A stretch of DNA of 64,000 nucleotides from Tepidibacter hydrothermalis (GTDB lineage Bacteria > Bacillota > Clostridia > Peptostreptococcales > Peptostreptococcaceae), in contig NZ_CP120733.1 in the NCBI RefSeq assembly GCF_029542625.1, positions 2,108,001 through 2,172,000 on the forward strand, written 5' to 3'. A program made the position numbers and the translations under genes. Below the pieces are notes generated by a model. It worked only from the letters and a program-made list of their open reading frames with translations. It ran no database searches and was not told the DNA's origin. Shown here in pieces: positions 49,103 through 59,061 of the stretch. Each line of letters starts with the position of its first letter. The stretch's first letter is position 1.

Positions 49103-51010
49103 TTATTCATTTGTAGGAATTAGTAATTTATCATCAATATTATATATTGGGTTTATATCCTCTAGATGATTAACAAAATCACTTTTAATTGTAAGAATTA
49201 TTTGGAAATCTTCTTTATAATATTCAATACAAAATTTTTCAATTTCAGTAAATATTATTTTCAATGCCTCAGCATCTATTCCAAAATTTTGTGGTGTATC
49301 AACAAGCATAAATTTAGGATGAGGAATATCTCCTGATATAGATAGCTTTAATAACGACATATAGTAAAATAATCTTCTATGAACTTTTGATGCAGTATTT
49401 TTATAGTAACCTTCATTAATGATAGGTAAATAATCACTGTCTATCTTTGCATTTATGATTTCTTTGTCTGTATTAATTAAAAACGATTGATATACTTCAC
49501 TAAATAATCTGATTATTTTTTGCATTTTAGCTTGATGCTTAGTTTCATGAGTTTTATTACTTAAAAATAAGTCATTATATTTCTCTTCTAATTCTTTTAA
49601 AGCTTTATATTCTAATTCATACTTTCTAAGCATATCTAAAATCACTCGCTTAGATTCAATCTTTTTTTCCAGCTCCAGAATAGATTTATTTAATGATCTT
49701 ATTTTGCTAAATAATTGCTCTTCAGGAGTATTTGAAACTAATTTTAATAATTCCTTTCTTTTAATTGACATTATTTTATTTAAAGAATTCAAGCGTTCTT
49801 CAATATTAAGTATCTCATTTTTATTAAATCGTATCGCATCTTCAGTAGTACGTATTGCAACCTTTTTTGTACTTAAAATATTGTTATGATCTTTTTGAGT
49901 ATAAAAAAAATTTTGATAAACACGCTCATCTAAATTAGTTCCACATATACATTTTCCTATTTTTCTATCAATTTCTTTACTACATATTGGACATTTATCC
50001 GGAGTGAATATACCTAAATATTCACTAGATAATATAATTCTTTCAATATTTTTAATTTCAGTTTGTTGAACCTTATGTAAGGTATAAAATTCATCTAACT
50101 CTTTAGTTAGTATATTTAGAGAGTCTTGATTTTTATTTATTTTTTCTTGAGTTTTTAAAATACCTATTTTTATATTTTCAATATCTTCATCATAATTTTT
50201 TCTAATTCTAATCTCATAACTTTCTAGCATTTCCTCATAAGCATTTTTCTGAGCTGTTAATTCATCTAACTCTTGTTGAACAAATTTAGAGTTTGATTTT
50301 CCAAATTCTTTATTTATTTCTCTGTTTGTTGTAATTATTGCATCAACGAGATTTTTCTTTGAAAGAATTTTATACTCCAAAACTTTCAATTTATTTATTG
50401 AATCATAGTATTCAATAGAAGCATTACTTGTTAAAACCTCAAAAATCGTCTTTCTAATATCAAGCGAATCGTTAATATAATTACTTTTTCCATCAGGTTG
50501 TTTATGAATGTAATAACTATCCGATAACTGATGATGATATAGTAATCGCATAAGATGGTTAAATCCCAAAATAAAAGATTTACTTCCCTGATAGAGTTTT
50601 AGTTTTGGAATCTCTAACTTATCTAATAACCAATCAGAAAAAATGAATTTTTCTGAATTTCTATTAAGATAATACGAATCTGATTGTTGTGTCTTAATAT
50701 TTTCAACAATAATAATATTACTTTCGTCTGAATTAAACTTCCTTACAAATTTATAAGATACATTATTGATATCAACATAACATTCTACGAAATTATTTTT
50801 ATCATCTATAATTTGTTTGTGTACTTCTGATTCTTTTGGATTAAACTGTTTAACAGTTCCACCTAGAGAGTAATATATCAAATCTGATAGTGTAGATTTT
50901 CCTGACCCATTATCTCCAGTAATCAAATTTAGTCCATTTGTAAATTGAGGACTTTCAAAATAGTAATTTTGACCATAATAATTTATCTTTCTTAACATAA
51001 ATTTATTCAT
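49103..51010 (-). CDS. ABC-3C system ATPase (Rad50-like, zinc-hook-like CxxC)
   Basis: Start at MNKFMLRK, overlapping the upstream stop by 8 bp. Walker A NLITGDNGSGKST (about 28-40), long coiled coil, a CPIC...CICG zinc pair near residues 338-356, second coiled coil, and Walker B KFMLVDTPQNFGID near 565 with a D-loop. This is an SMC/Rad50-like ABC ATPase. With the two upstream genes it matches the three-component ABC (ABC-3C) conflict systems described from comparative genomics, thought to sense invasion and activate an effector. Confidence 0.8.
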   Translation of the reverse strand: MNKFMLRKINYYGQNYYFESPQFTNGLNLITGDNGSGKSTLSDLIYYSLGGTVKQFNPKESEVHKQIIDDKNNFVECYVDINNVSYKFVRKFNSDESNIIIVENIKTQQSDSYYLNRNSEKFIFSDWLLDKLEIPKLKLYQGSKSFILGFNHLMRLLYHHQLSDSYYIHKQPDGKSNYINDSLDIRKTIFEVLTSNASIEYYDSINKLKVLEYKILSKKNLVDAIITTNREINKEFGKSNSKFVQQELDELTAQKNAYEEMLESYEIRIRKNYDEDIENIKIGILKTQEKINKNQDSLNILTKELDEFYTLHKVQQTEIKNIERIILSSEYLGIFTPDKCPICSKEIDRKIGKCICGTNLDERVYQNFFYTQKDHNNILSTKKVAIRTTEDAIRFNKNEILNIEERLNSLNKIMSIKRKELLKLVSNTPEEQLFSKIRSLNKSILELEKKIESKRVILDMLRKYELEYKALKELEEKYNDLFLSNKTHETKHQAKMQKIIRLFSEVYQSFLINTDKEIINAKIDSDYLPIINEGYYKNTASKVHRRLFYYMSLLKLSISGDIPHPKFMLVDTPQNFGIDAEALKIIFTEIEKFCIEYYKEDFQIILTIKSDFVNHLEDINPIYNIDDKLLIPTNE

Positions 51011-51509
51011 TATACTCAATCCCTTTAAATAACTTAGAATAGTATGTTTCATATTGAACAGATGAAATTTTAATGTATATTTTCTGTATTTCAATTGTGT
51101 TTTTGATTAGATCACTAAAAATCTCTTCACATATGAATTTACATTTTTTCTTGTTTAAATATATACTTAATTCATTATTATTATAACAGGTACATATATA
51201 CCCTTTATCATTCAAAGTATTTAAAACTCGATTAATCTGAGGTTCAATAATTTTAGATTTAAGAAAAATATTGTTTAATCTCTCATAATCTAAAAGTTTA
51301 AGTTTATACTCTTTATCTAACTTTAATTTAAACAAACTTACATTATCTTCAGCGTTTATAAAATAGATTAATGACGATAATTTCTGAGGAAATTTAAATT
51401 TTCTTTTTTCATCAAATCTTTTTAAAGCATATAGTAATGCAATTATATTTACTGCAATAAAATGCGGATCCATATCTACGCTATAAAACATTTTTTTCTT
51501 TGAATCCAT
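51003..51509 (-). CDS. ABC-3C middle component
   Basis: 168 aa; MDPHFIAVNIIALLYALKRF then helical/wHTH-like segments (KSKIIEPQINRVLNTLNDKG, YICTCYNNNELSIYLNKKKC). The size and position between a nuclease-like first gene and an ABC ATPase are those of the middle component, which bridges effector and ATPase. AGGAGAAATAAT precedes the ATG; 14 bp after the first gene. Confidence 0.65.
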   Translation of the reverse strand: MDSKKKMFYSVDMDPHFIAVNIIALLYALKRFDEKRKFKFPQKLSSLIYFINAEDNVSLFKLKLDKEYKLKLLDYERLNNIFLKSKIIEPQINRVLNTLNDKGYICTCYNNNELSIYLNKKKCKFICEEIFSDLIKNTIEIQKIYIKISSVQYETYYSKLFKGIEYNE

Positions 51510-51523
51510 AATTATTTCTCCTT

Positions 51524-52678
51524 TTATACAAAATCAAGATAACATTCATTAAATAGTAATAGAATTGAATTTTTTATAACATCATCAGAATCAAAAGAAT
51601 ATGAAAAATCTTGCTTTCTATCATTTATATAGATTTTAGATTTTTCATAAAGCAAATTAATAACTTCATTTATTTTTTCTCTTGAATATTCTATTTCATT
51701 AGCATCTAATTCATACATTACTTCATCACATATTTCAAAAATACGATACAAAAAAGTAGAGGATCTCTTTGGTATAACTCTACTGTGATCAGATTTAGCA
51801 CGTGTAATATTTCTTTTTAAAATATTAAAATATCTTTTATCATCTATATTACAAACATTCAATATTTTAGATTCTAAGTTTTTAGAATTTATTTTTTCTA
51901 AATTTGAGAATTCAGCAGATGCATCATCAAAAACTTTATAATTATTTTCCTTTAAGTCCCTAAAAGCATATTTTAAATCCCTATAATCAATATAATTTTT
52001 TAAAGAATTTTTACCTAAAGCTTTCATTTCAATTTTTTGTACTAGATAATCAAAGATAAATTTTTCTTTTCCACTAAATTCACAATTATAGCATGAAAGT
52101 TCTTTCATAAGTGCAATAGTATCTTGCTCAATTCGATCCAACGAACTCACTCCAAAATTCCAATCAATTCTTTCTAAAAAGTTTATGATATACTTTTCAT
52201 TTTTATCAGGATTTTTTGGGTCAATTATTCTTCCTATTACTTTTAATATTATATCTTTATAATCCTGAAAATTCTTATTAGATAATATTTCTAAAAAGCA
52301 AGTTTTATTATCTCTAATAGATTTTGCTTCTTCTTTAGTTATAATATCGCTTTTGTTTTCATTTTTAAAGCTCGCACATGTGTAAAATTCAAAAAAAGCG
52401 GTTTTATCATCAATGAATCTTAGATATTGATTGAAAAAATGCCTTATTGCCTTTTTAACTTCATCGGAATTTATTGAGAAATCACTAGTATAATATTTAG
52501 CCTGACCAGTATAATTTGTATCATTGTCAAAGTCAATTATTGAATCATCATCAAATCGCTCAATTGCATAGTACACAGAAGATTCTTCATCTATAACACA
52601 TCTTTTAACTAAGCTTCTAATAACTTTATAACTTTGAAATTTGATTCCTTTAATATTTACAGTAGTACTTGAATCCAT
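51524..52678 (-). CDS. ABC-3C effector/C-terminal-domain protein, nuclease-like
   Basis: 384 aa. N-terminus resembles the DUF4297/Cap4 nuclease class: a FQSYKVIRSLV helix, IERFDDDSIIDFDNDTNYTG and QAKYYTS (acidic ... Q-x-K, a PD-(D/E)XK-like core), then KAIRHFFNQYLRF and FFEFYTCASF. The C-terminal 200 residues are helical and should be the ABC-3C-specific domain. Probable DNA-cleaving effector switched by the ATPase. AGGAGAGTTACAT before ATG. Confidence 0.6.
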   Translation of the reverse strand: MDSSTTVNIKGIKFQSYKVIRSLVKRCVIDEESSVYYAIERFDDDSIIDFDNDTNYTGQAKYYTSDFSINSDEVKKAIRHFFNQYLRFIDDKTAFFEFYTCASFKNENKSDIITKEEAKSIRDNKTCFLEILSNKNFQDYKDIILKVIGRIIDPKNPDKNEKYIINFLERIDWNFGVSSLDRIEQDTIALMKELSCYNCEFSGKEKFIFDYLVQKIEMKALGKNSLKNYIDYRDLKYAFRDLKENNYKVFDDASAEFSNLEKINSKNLESKILNVCNIDDKRYFNILKRNITRAKSDHSRVIPKRSSTFLYRIFEICDEVMYELDANEIEYSREKINEVINLLYEKSKIYINDRKQDFSYSFDSDDVIKNSILLLFNECYLDFV

Positions 52679-52829
52679 CTTATGTAACTCTCCTTAAACT
52701 CTATGTAAATAAATCATATCACATCCACTAATTTACAAAAGCATTTTAAATTTTTTAATTCTAAATTCTATAAATAAAAAATTATCGTTATTTCTAAACT
52801 TATTTACCTTAAATATATTAACCATTTTT

Positions 52830-52900
52830 GTACTTTATGAGTATATTTTACCATATTTTACTCTAATATTAAATATTTTGTATAAATATGTAATAAAACT
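52830..52900 (-). promoter_or_regulatory. Promoter region of the ABC-3C operon, related to the cassette box
   Basis: GAGTATATTTTACCATATTTTACTC and GTATAAATATGTAATAAAA resemble the ACCATAATATA / GTATATTTGTGCAA parts of the cassette modules, but the hairpin is missing. A similar hairpin-less version precedes the gene at 58313 (about 58420-58460). Confidence 0.5.
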
Positions 52901-53003
52901 CGGTAATAAATTTTAAATTGAAAATAATTCGATGGTAGTGTAAAATTTTGTTAATACAAGTTAGTTAATTGAGTAAGATAAGATTATAGACTGGAGGATA
53001 CTT

Positions 53004-53870
53004 ATGTTATATAATAACAAGAATTTTAAAAAATTATCATTGCTACTTCTTCCTATACTACTTTCCATAATACAAACTTTTTTTATGATTGACGCAAAAA
53101 TTCAAGATAAAAGGAATTTAGAAGCTAAACTAATATCAAATACTTTAATGATAAATCCAGAAATTCAAAACAAAGAAGAAAACTTAAAGTTATTAATAAA
53201 TAACGAAGAAGTTGATAATCTTTCGATAATGCAATTACAAATTATTAACTCAGGCAAACAACCTCTCATGACAAAAGATTTTGAAGAGCCAATACGAATT
53301 GAATTGGATAATATAAAAAAAATATTGTCTGCAAAAGTAATTACTTCACACCCCTCAAATATTGATTTTAACCTAGTAATCAAATCTAATTATATAGAAA
53401 TTGAAAAAGGATTGATAAATGAAGGTGATAACTTTACTATAGAAATTAGAAGCATACCTAAATTAAATTTAAAACCAGATATTCAAAATATCTCAGCTAG
53501 AATAGCAAGAATCGAAAAGATTAACTATACAAAATCTTTAACTGAAGATTCTTCTGAACTTGTTTCAAGTATTAATAAAAATCTTAATATAGCTATTACT
53601 ACAAATATGATTATTATAATTAGTTTTTTATTAGCATTTTTTAAATATGAAAGATCATTTAAAGAAACAAAAACTCTAATGGATAAAAAGCTTTATGAAC
53701 TACAATGTATAAGTCAAGATGAAAGCCGAAAAATATTTAGAGATTTAATAATAAAAAATTACAAAGATGATTACCAAGAACTAATTGATAAAATTGATAA
53801 ATTACCACAATTACCTTCTAATAAAATAGAATTAGATGAATTGGCTGTCTATATCAAAGAAAATGAATAA
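53004..53870 (+). CDS. Two-TM membrane protein with cytoplasmic helical tail, unknown
   Basis: 288 aa. First TM at about 10-28, extracytoplasmic beta-rich domain (residues 40-190) that resembles uncharacterised membrane proteins of defence neighbourhoods, second TM at about 195-213 (NMIIIISFLLAFF), then a charged cytoplasmic helix bundle ending ELDEL AVYIKENE. TGGAGG before ATG. Divergent from the ABC-3C operon and may be its neighbour of separate origin. Confidence 0.6.
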   Translation: MLYNNKNFKKLSLLLLPILLSIIQTFFMIDAKIQDKRNLEAKLISNTLMINPEIQNKEENLKLLINNEEVDNLSIMQLQIINSGKQPLMTKDFEEPIRIELDNIKKILSAKVITSHPSNIDFNLVIKSNYIEIEKGLINEGDNFTIEIRSIPKLNLKPDIQNISARIARIEKINYTKSLTEDSSELVSSINKNLNIAITTNMIIIISFLLAFFKYERSFKETKTLMDKKLYELQCISQDESRKIFRDLIIKNYKDDYQELIDKIDKLPQLPSNKIELDELAVYIKENE

Positions 53871-53940
53871 AAATCTAACTCATAAACTTTTTTTATAATA
53901 AGATATACCCATGTTTATATAGTTTTCCTTCTATTAGTAT

Positions 53941-53992
53941 TTTTGAGAGTATGTAAAAATAAACCCTTCTGATTTTATTCAGAAGGGTTTTG
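53941..53992 (+). repeat. Plus-oriented companion hairpin module, copy B (terminator)
   Basis: TTTTTGAGAGTATGTAAAAA then AACCCTTCTGA/TTCAGAAGGGTT stem (53964-53990) and TTTT. Terminates the gene at 53004. Same layout as 59062-59115. Confidence 0.75.
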
Positions 53993-54082
53993 AACTTTGT
54001 ATGGTATAGATTATGGAAGTCTATATGAGAAAACCTTGGTAAAATCATACCGTTAGCTTGAAGATTCTTTTTGTCCATATCA

Positions 54083-55465
54083 CTATAATATTTTTGATAA
54101 ACTTTTTTTTGGTCTATTGCTAGACAAAGCTTTTATTTTACTATCTATTTCTTGAATTGAATGATATTTATTCAACTTTATTAAAAGCAAAATATTTGAC
54201 CTTATAATATTCTCAGCTTTATTTATCAATCTAATATTTTCATCATTTATTATGATTTCTTCTTTACCGTGAACAACTTTGCCTCTCATATCATAAAACC
54301 TAAAAATCACATCCTTTGTATTTCTAAATTCAGTTAGATTATTGTAATGATACAAAACCGCAGATTTTTCTCTTAATGCTTTTGATATTCCCCCACGCTC
54401 TGTTATAATAGAATATTCAAGGGCAAGTGCTAACTCTACTACCCTATCATTTATATTATTTTCTACTTTAGCCTTCATAAGTCTTTTTTTAGCAGTATTT
54501 ATGCAATTCTCATTTTTGATATTACTATGTTTTCCATAAAAATACTCATAATTTTCTTCAATATTTTTCTTAACATTTCCATCTAGCTTAAACATATAAT
54601 TATTTCTATTACCTACAGAATTCATATCTCTATAAAAGTGCATAATTCTTGAAGTCCTAATTATAGACCAATCATTACTTACTCTAAGTATTTTACCTTT
54701 TTCTATATTCCCATCTCCGGACATTGCTATTAATTCAAAAGCCTTATTAATCGATTTTTTTTCTTCTTGATTGAATTCATTCATCCAGTTGTTTTTATCA
54801 ATAGTTCTTTTTATTTCTATATAGTATTCTCCTTCGTACATCTCATCGCAAAGATCCATTTCAGAATTATAATGATAACAAAACATATCAGCTATTTTTT
54901 TTGTAGCCTTTTTTATATAAATATCCCCAACATTAAATTCTTCTAGTGTTCCTTCTACTCCATATAAATTTACAAAAATACTATATTCTATGTTTTGATT
55001 TTCTAGTATTATTTTAAGTTCATTAAATACTATTTCAAAATACTTATCATCCATTTTGTAAGTAAATTGTTCTATTTCAAGTGCTCTTAAAAAAAAACTT
55101 GCTATTAAATTATATATAATTGATGGTTGTTTACGGTTATTAAAGCTATATTCAAAATCTTTATCACTAAAACAATAAACCTCACTTTCAATTAGCTTTT
55201 CAAACAAATTTTCTAATAAACTTTTATTCTGAAAATTATATATTTCAAAAACTATTAGGTTCTGTAGCAATTTTAAATCTATGTAGCAATTACCTTTTGA
55301 TTTTATGTTATGACTTGAATATCTACCTCCACTAATTTCTATTGGTATTGAAATTTCTTTATATACCCTATTACTATTTTGATAAATTCTATTTTTCAGA
55401 GATTCTAAATGATACTTTTTAAAATCATAGAACATTTTTTTGTATAAACTTTTAATAATATCCAT
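54083..55465 (-). CDS. Apea-like HEPN-domain protein
   Basis: 460 aa. The C-terminal 150 residues carry a HEPN fold: ALALEYSIITERGGISKALR, then YNNLTEFRNTKDVIFRFYDM and RGKVVHGKEE (R394...H399), the Apea-type R-x4-H RNase motif. The N-terminal 300 residues are a separate helical/beta domain that may sense a target. HEPN proteins are usually RNases in toxin or abortive-infection systems. Single-gene cassette starting beside module 12. Confidence 0.75.
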   Translation of the reverse strand: MDIIKSLYKKMFYDFKKYHLESLKNRIYQNSNRVYKEISIPIEISGGRYSSHNIKSKGNCYIDLKLLQNLIVFEIYNFQNKSLLENLFEKLIESEVYCFSDKDFEYSFNNRKQPSIIYNLIASFFLRALEIEQFTYKMDDKYFEIVFNELKIILENQNIEYSIFVNLYGVEGTLEEFNVGDIYIKKATKKIADMFCYHYNSEMDLCDEMYEGEYYIEIKRTIDKNNWMNEFNQEEKKSINKAFELIAMSGDGNIEKGKILRVSNDWSIIRTSRIMHFYRDMNSVGNRNNYMFKLDGNVKKNIEENYEYFYGKHSNIKNENCINTAKKRLMKAKVENNINDRVVELALALEYSIITERGGISKALREKSAVLYHYNNLTEFRNTKDVIFRFYDMRGKVVHGKEEIIINDENIRLINKAENIIRSNILLLIKLNKYHSIQEIDSKIKALSSNRPKKSLSKIL

Positions 55466-55607
55466 ATCCTTTTCCCTTCTTTTATATTTAGTATAATACC
55501 TACTCTATTCACAGTATAATATTTTTCCCGTATTATCACATAAATTCAAACCTTACATTATATAACTCTAAGACTAAGTTCTTTTTGATATACAATCACC
55601 TTCTATT

Positions 55608-55688
55608 CACATGTATATTTTACCATAGTTTCATATTTATTGTATATTTGTGCAATATAAAACAGTAGCTTTGGTTGGCTACTGTTTT
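55608..55688 (-). repeat. Cassette module copy 12
   Basis: Hairpin 55659-55688 with perfect 11-bp stem; GTATATTTTACCATAG and TTATTGTATATTTGTGCAA boxes. Terminates the gene at 55774 and precedes the HEPN gene. Confidence 0.9.
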
Positions 55689-55773
55689 TGGTTATACTAG
55701 ATATTTTATTTACATAATTTCACCATTATTTTTCTTCATTCTAGCATTAATATTTACCCTAAATATTATAATC

Positions 55774-56154
55774 CTAATCTTGACACTTCCTAGCCATATC
55801 TAATTGCTCAGAACGTTTATACTGATTTTCTAATAATTCAAACATAGATATAACTTCTTTATGAGAAATATGATGAAAATCACATTCTTCATTATAATAA
55901 CAAGATACTACTTTATGTATAGCTATTTGGCATTTTGAATATGTTTTTTTTATATCATCTGTCTGATATCTACATAAATCAAAATCTCTATTTTCATAGT
56001 GTTTTAAAATATTTTCAAGAGCTCCAATACTGCGTTGAACATCCTCAATAGTTTTAATTGTTGCATAATAGGAGTTTCCTAAATTATTTTGATACTTCTT
56101 CGTTGGATAATTGAACTTTTCAGTAACCTCAATTATAAGTTTGTTATTGTACAT
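55774..56154 (-). CDS. Small helical protein (126 aa), unknown
   Basis: GGAGGTGTAATA before ATG. Mostly helices with several Tyr and a Cys/His-rich middle (SCYYNEECDFHHISHKEVIS). No known motif. Single-gene cassette. The gap to 56331 (56155-56330) holds only an ACCATAATATGG box fragment near 56254. Confidence 0.6.
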   Translation of the reverse strand: MYNNKLIIEVTEKFNYPTKKYQNNLGNSYYATIKTIEDVQRSIGALENILKHYENRDFDLCRYQTDDIKKTYSKCQIAIHKVVSCYYNEECDFHHISHKEVISMFELLENQYKRSEQLDMARKCQD

Positions 56155-56330
56155 TATTACACCTCCATATATTTTTATAGTCTATACAATTACTCTAAAC
56201 TGTTGAATGATTATCTTTGGTATTTAACCGATCATTTGTTTAGGAGTACATTATACCATAATATGGAATCCGAAACTTAATGCACTTACTAAGTTTAATT
56301 TAAACTTCAAATTATATTCTTTGATATAAA

Positions 56331-58313
56331 TTACTCACTTAATACCTTTTTCATATTTTCATAGTCTGAAAAAAAATCATGTGTTCCTGTAAAAAATTTT
56401 TCTAACATAAATAATCGTTTAAACAAATCATCTTTATCGTTAGATTCTTCCAAAATATACATAAATTGTTGAAGATTAAAAAAATGAACATTTTCATATA
56501 TACTCCATATATTATCATATGAAGAGTTTAATTTTATTAATTCTTGATATTGATGATTTAATTTTTGAATATTTTTATTTAACATTTCTATAGTTGTTTT
56601 GTATTCTTCCACTTCACTATTTACTATTGTATTTGTTAAACCTACCAATATTTGCCTAGATATAGTGTAAGAATTAATACAATTATAATCTTGTAGTACT
56701 AAACTAACTCTTTTTATTTTCCTATTATTTAATTTTATTTTTTTTATAATCTTACGATTCTTTTTTCCTCGTTTATCATATAAACAAATCTCTTTATCTT
56801 TCAACAGATTTAATTGATGTTTTCCTGATTGAATTTGAGAATCTATTAAACTTTTATTTATATCATTCATGAAATTAATATCTATTCCTTGCAAAGCTTT
56901 ATTTGTTAAAAATTTCTTTTTGATTTCTATAAATACTATGTAATTATTATTTTCTAATATGAGATCACATTCTTCTTGTGTTTTATAATATCCACTATAA
57001 AAATCTATGTCTTTTTTCGCTAATAATTTTTTTATAAAATCTTCAAATTTAGTTCCTAATTCATAATCAAAATTAGATATTCTCTCTCTCATTAAATTAC
57101 ATATTATTTCAAAAAAAGAAAATGAAGCCATATGTTTATCTATTAATAGATAGCCTTTCTTAGTTTTTATAATAGGTGTTTGATGAAAATTCTTAATTCC
57201 ATTTGGAATAAAAAAATCTTTATTAACTTTATTTTCTTTAATCGATAATATATCTATTATAGATAAAACTTCCTTTCTGTTTACCTTTAATCTATTACTA
57301 ATTTTATCTATATTTAAATACTTTAAATGATTATCTACTTCCAACACTAATTTTATAAATGATATTATAGTATCAAATTTATAATTTAGTATATTTTCAT
57401 TCCATAAATCTCTTAATATTCCATCAACAATTTCTAAAATATATTTACAATTATATTGTCTAAATTTAATTATATTATCAAACAAAATATTTTTTTGTAT
57501 AAATTCTCCTAATTCTTCTTTTTTTACGAACATATCTTTAAAATAATTAACATTTTGAATCCTTAGGGTAAATACATATTCTGAAGATAACTCTAATATA
57601 TCCAAAAAATCTTTTTCAATTATTTCATGTGAAAAATTTTTTGCATTTAAATGTTTTACTGCTACATTTATTAAATATCCTATTGGTTCTTGTATTTTTA
57701 TATTTTTTTCTGATAAATCTGGCCTCCTTCTATTAATCATATACATATCTAATCCTTTGTTAAAACACCTATCTTTTAGAAATTTTATTATATACCTTAA
57801 AACATGTAATCCCCCTAAAGCTTTTATTTTATTATCAATTTCTATTCCTACTTTCAAATAATATTCTTCTGTCAACATTGGATATTCTTTTTTAAATTCG
57901 TACTCATATCCTCTTGATTTCAAGTATTTTATAGATTTAACAAGTCTTAAATCCAATCTATCTTCATGTGAATTTATTGTTTGCTCTTCAAGATCGATTT
58001 CATCTAATACTTTAAATATAATCATTTTCCAAGTATATTCCTTCGATATATCTACTATAAATTGTTCAATTTCTACATTTAATAATATACAATTTAAGAT
58101 TTCATAATATTTATGTGTGTTAGTTTTTTTTAAATTAAATTCATAATAAAATCTTTTTTTCAACTTTTCTAATTTATTTTTTCCCATATCTTCACTACTT
58201 AATAGTAATTCTTTAATATTCTTATTTATAGTCATATTTTTATATGTTTCAAAATTATATTCTACTTCTTTTAAATAAGTTATAAATATTTTTTTTATAT
58301 ACTCTATTGTCAT
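56331..58313 (-). CDS. Large protein with PD-(D/E)XK nuclease-like domain
   Basis: 660 aa, all-helical N-terminal two thirds (possibly target recognition). Near residues 420-470: LGTKFEDFIKKLLAKKDIDF, then EECDLILENNNYIVFIEIKK, i.e. a leading Glu, Asp about 447 and E-x-K at about 463-465, the PD-(D/E)XK core. The C-terminal part has IQSGKHQLNLLKD and a coiled coil. Probable DNA-cleaving defence or restriction protein; no methylase is encoded beside it. Confidence 0.65.
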   Translation of the reverse strand: MTIEYIKKIFITYLKEVEYNFETYKNMTINKNIKELLLSSEDMGKNKLEKLKKRFYYEFNLKKTNTHKYYEILNCILLNVEIEQFIVDISKEYTWKMIIFKVLDEIDLEEQTINSHEDRLDLRLVKSIKYLKSRGYEYEFKKEYPMLTEEYYLKVGIEIDNKIKALGGLHVLRYIIKFLKDRCFNKGLDMYMINRRRPDLSEKNIKIQEPIGYLINVAVKHLNAKNFSHEIIEKDFLDILELSSEYVFTLRIQNVNYFKDMFVKKEELGEFIQKNILFDNIIKFRQYNCKYILEIVDGILRDLWNENILNYKFDTIISFIKLVLEVDNHLKYLNIDKISNRLKVNRKEVLSIIDILSIKENKVNKDFFIPNGIKNFHQTPIIKTKKGYLLIDKHMASFSFFEIICNLMRERISNFDYELGTKFEDFIKKLLAKKDIDFYSGYYKTQEECDLILENNNYIVFIEIKKKFLTNKALQGIDINFMNDINKSLIDSQIQSGKHQLNLLKDKEICLYDKRGKKNRKIIKKIKLNNRKIKRVSLVLQDYNCINSYTISRQILVGLTNTIVNSEVEEYKTTIEMLNKNIQKLNHQYQELIKLNSSYDNIWSIYENVHFFNLQQFMYILEESNDKDDLFKRLFMLEKFFTGTHDFFSDYENMKKVLSE

Positions 58314-58547
58314 AAAATAATCATCTCCAAACTTAAATAATATTACTTGTAAAGTAATATTTATTGAATTTCATGTTTATATATTTAGATTTTCTAAACC
58401 CTACATTATCAGTTGTATTTTATCACAACATATCTTGTTATTGAACATTTTTCATAAATATGTAATAAAAGAAGGAATATGTATATTTCTTTAGAACTAT
58501 ATTATTTATTAGTACCTAATTAAAATTTTAGATTTGAGGGATTAAAT

Positions 58548-59054
58548 ATGTTAGATAGTATGTGTGTAAGAAAAGATTATAAGTTGCCTAATCATTTAAG
58601 AGGAAGAAGTATACATAGTAAAGTTATACCTACAGTATGTAACTTGAAAAATATGTTAAATAAATTAGTAAAAGTTAATGGAGACTTTTCTCAATTGAAA
58701 CAATGGGAAAAAAGAAGTTATAAAGCATATAACATAGATGAAATTAAAAGTGAAATACTTAGTTCTTGTGATTCTGAATGGGTAGAAATAATCAGAAAGC
58801 ATATCTTAAGCAAGAGACCATCTGACTTTGGAGCAAGCTGTATAGATATTTATTTAGTAGCCTATGTAGTTCATACCCATGGCGTTGGTAAGGATACATT
58901 TTTTAAGTATATACTAGATAATAATATATCTGATAAAGAAGGGTCCGCTCAGGCAATTTGGCAGGTAGGAAAAGGTGACGGTGTTTATTTAGGAATATTA
59001 AATAATGATGGATCTGTTAAAGATCGGAGCTTTATTGAAAAGTGGATAGGTTAA
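58548..59054 (+). CDS. Soluble protein, unknown (168 aa)
   Basis: GAGGGATTAAAT before ATG. Basic N-terminus (VRKDYKLPNHLRGRSIHSKV), middle helices, then GASCIDIYLVAYVVHTHGVG and a glycine-rich GKGDGVYLGILNNDGSVKDR. It reads as a compact globular enzyme-like or binding domain; no family recognised. Followed by companion module copy C acting as its terminator. Confidence 0.6.
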   Translation: MLDSMCVRKDYKLPNHLRGRSIHSKVIPTVCNLKNMLNKLVKVNGDFSQLKQWEKRSYKAYNIDEIKSEILSSCDSEWVEIIRKHILSKRPSDFGASCIDIYLVAYVVHTHGVGKDTFFKYILDNNISDKEGSAQAIWQVGKGDGVYLGILNNDGSVKDRSFIEKWIG

Positions 59055-59061
59055 AAATTTA

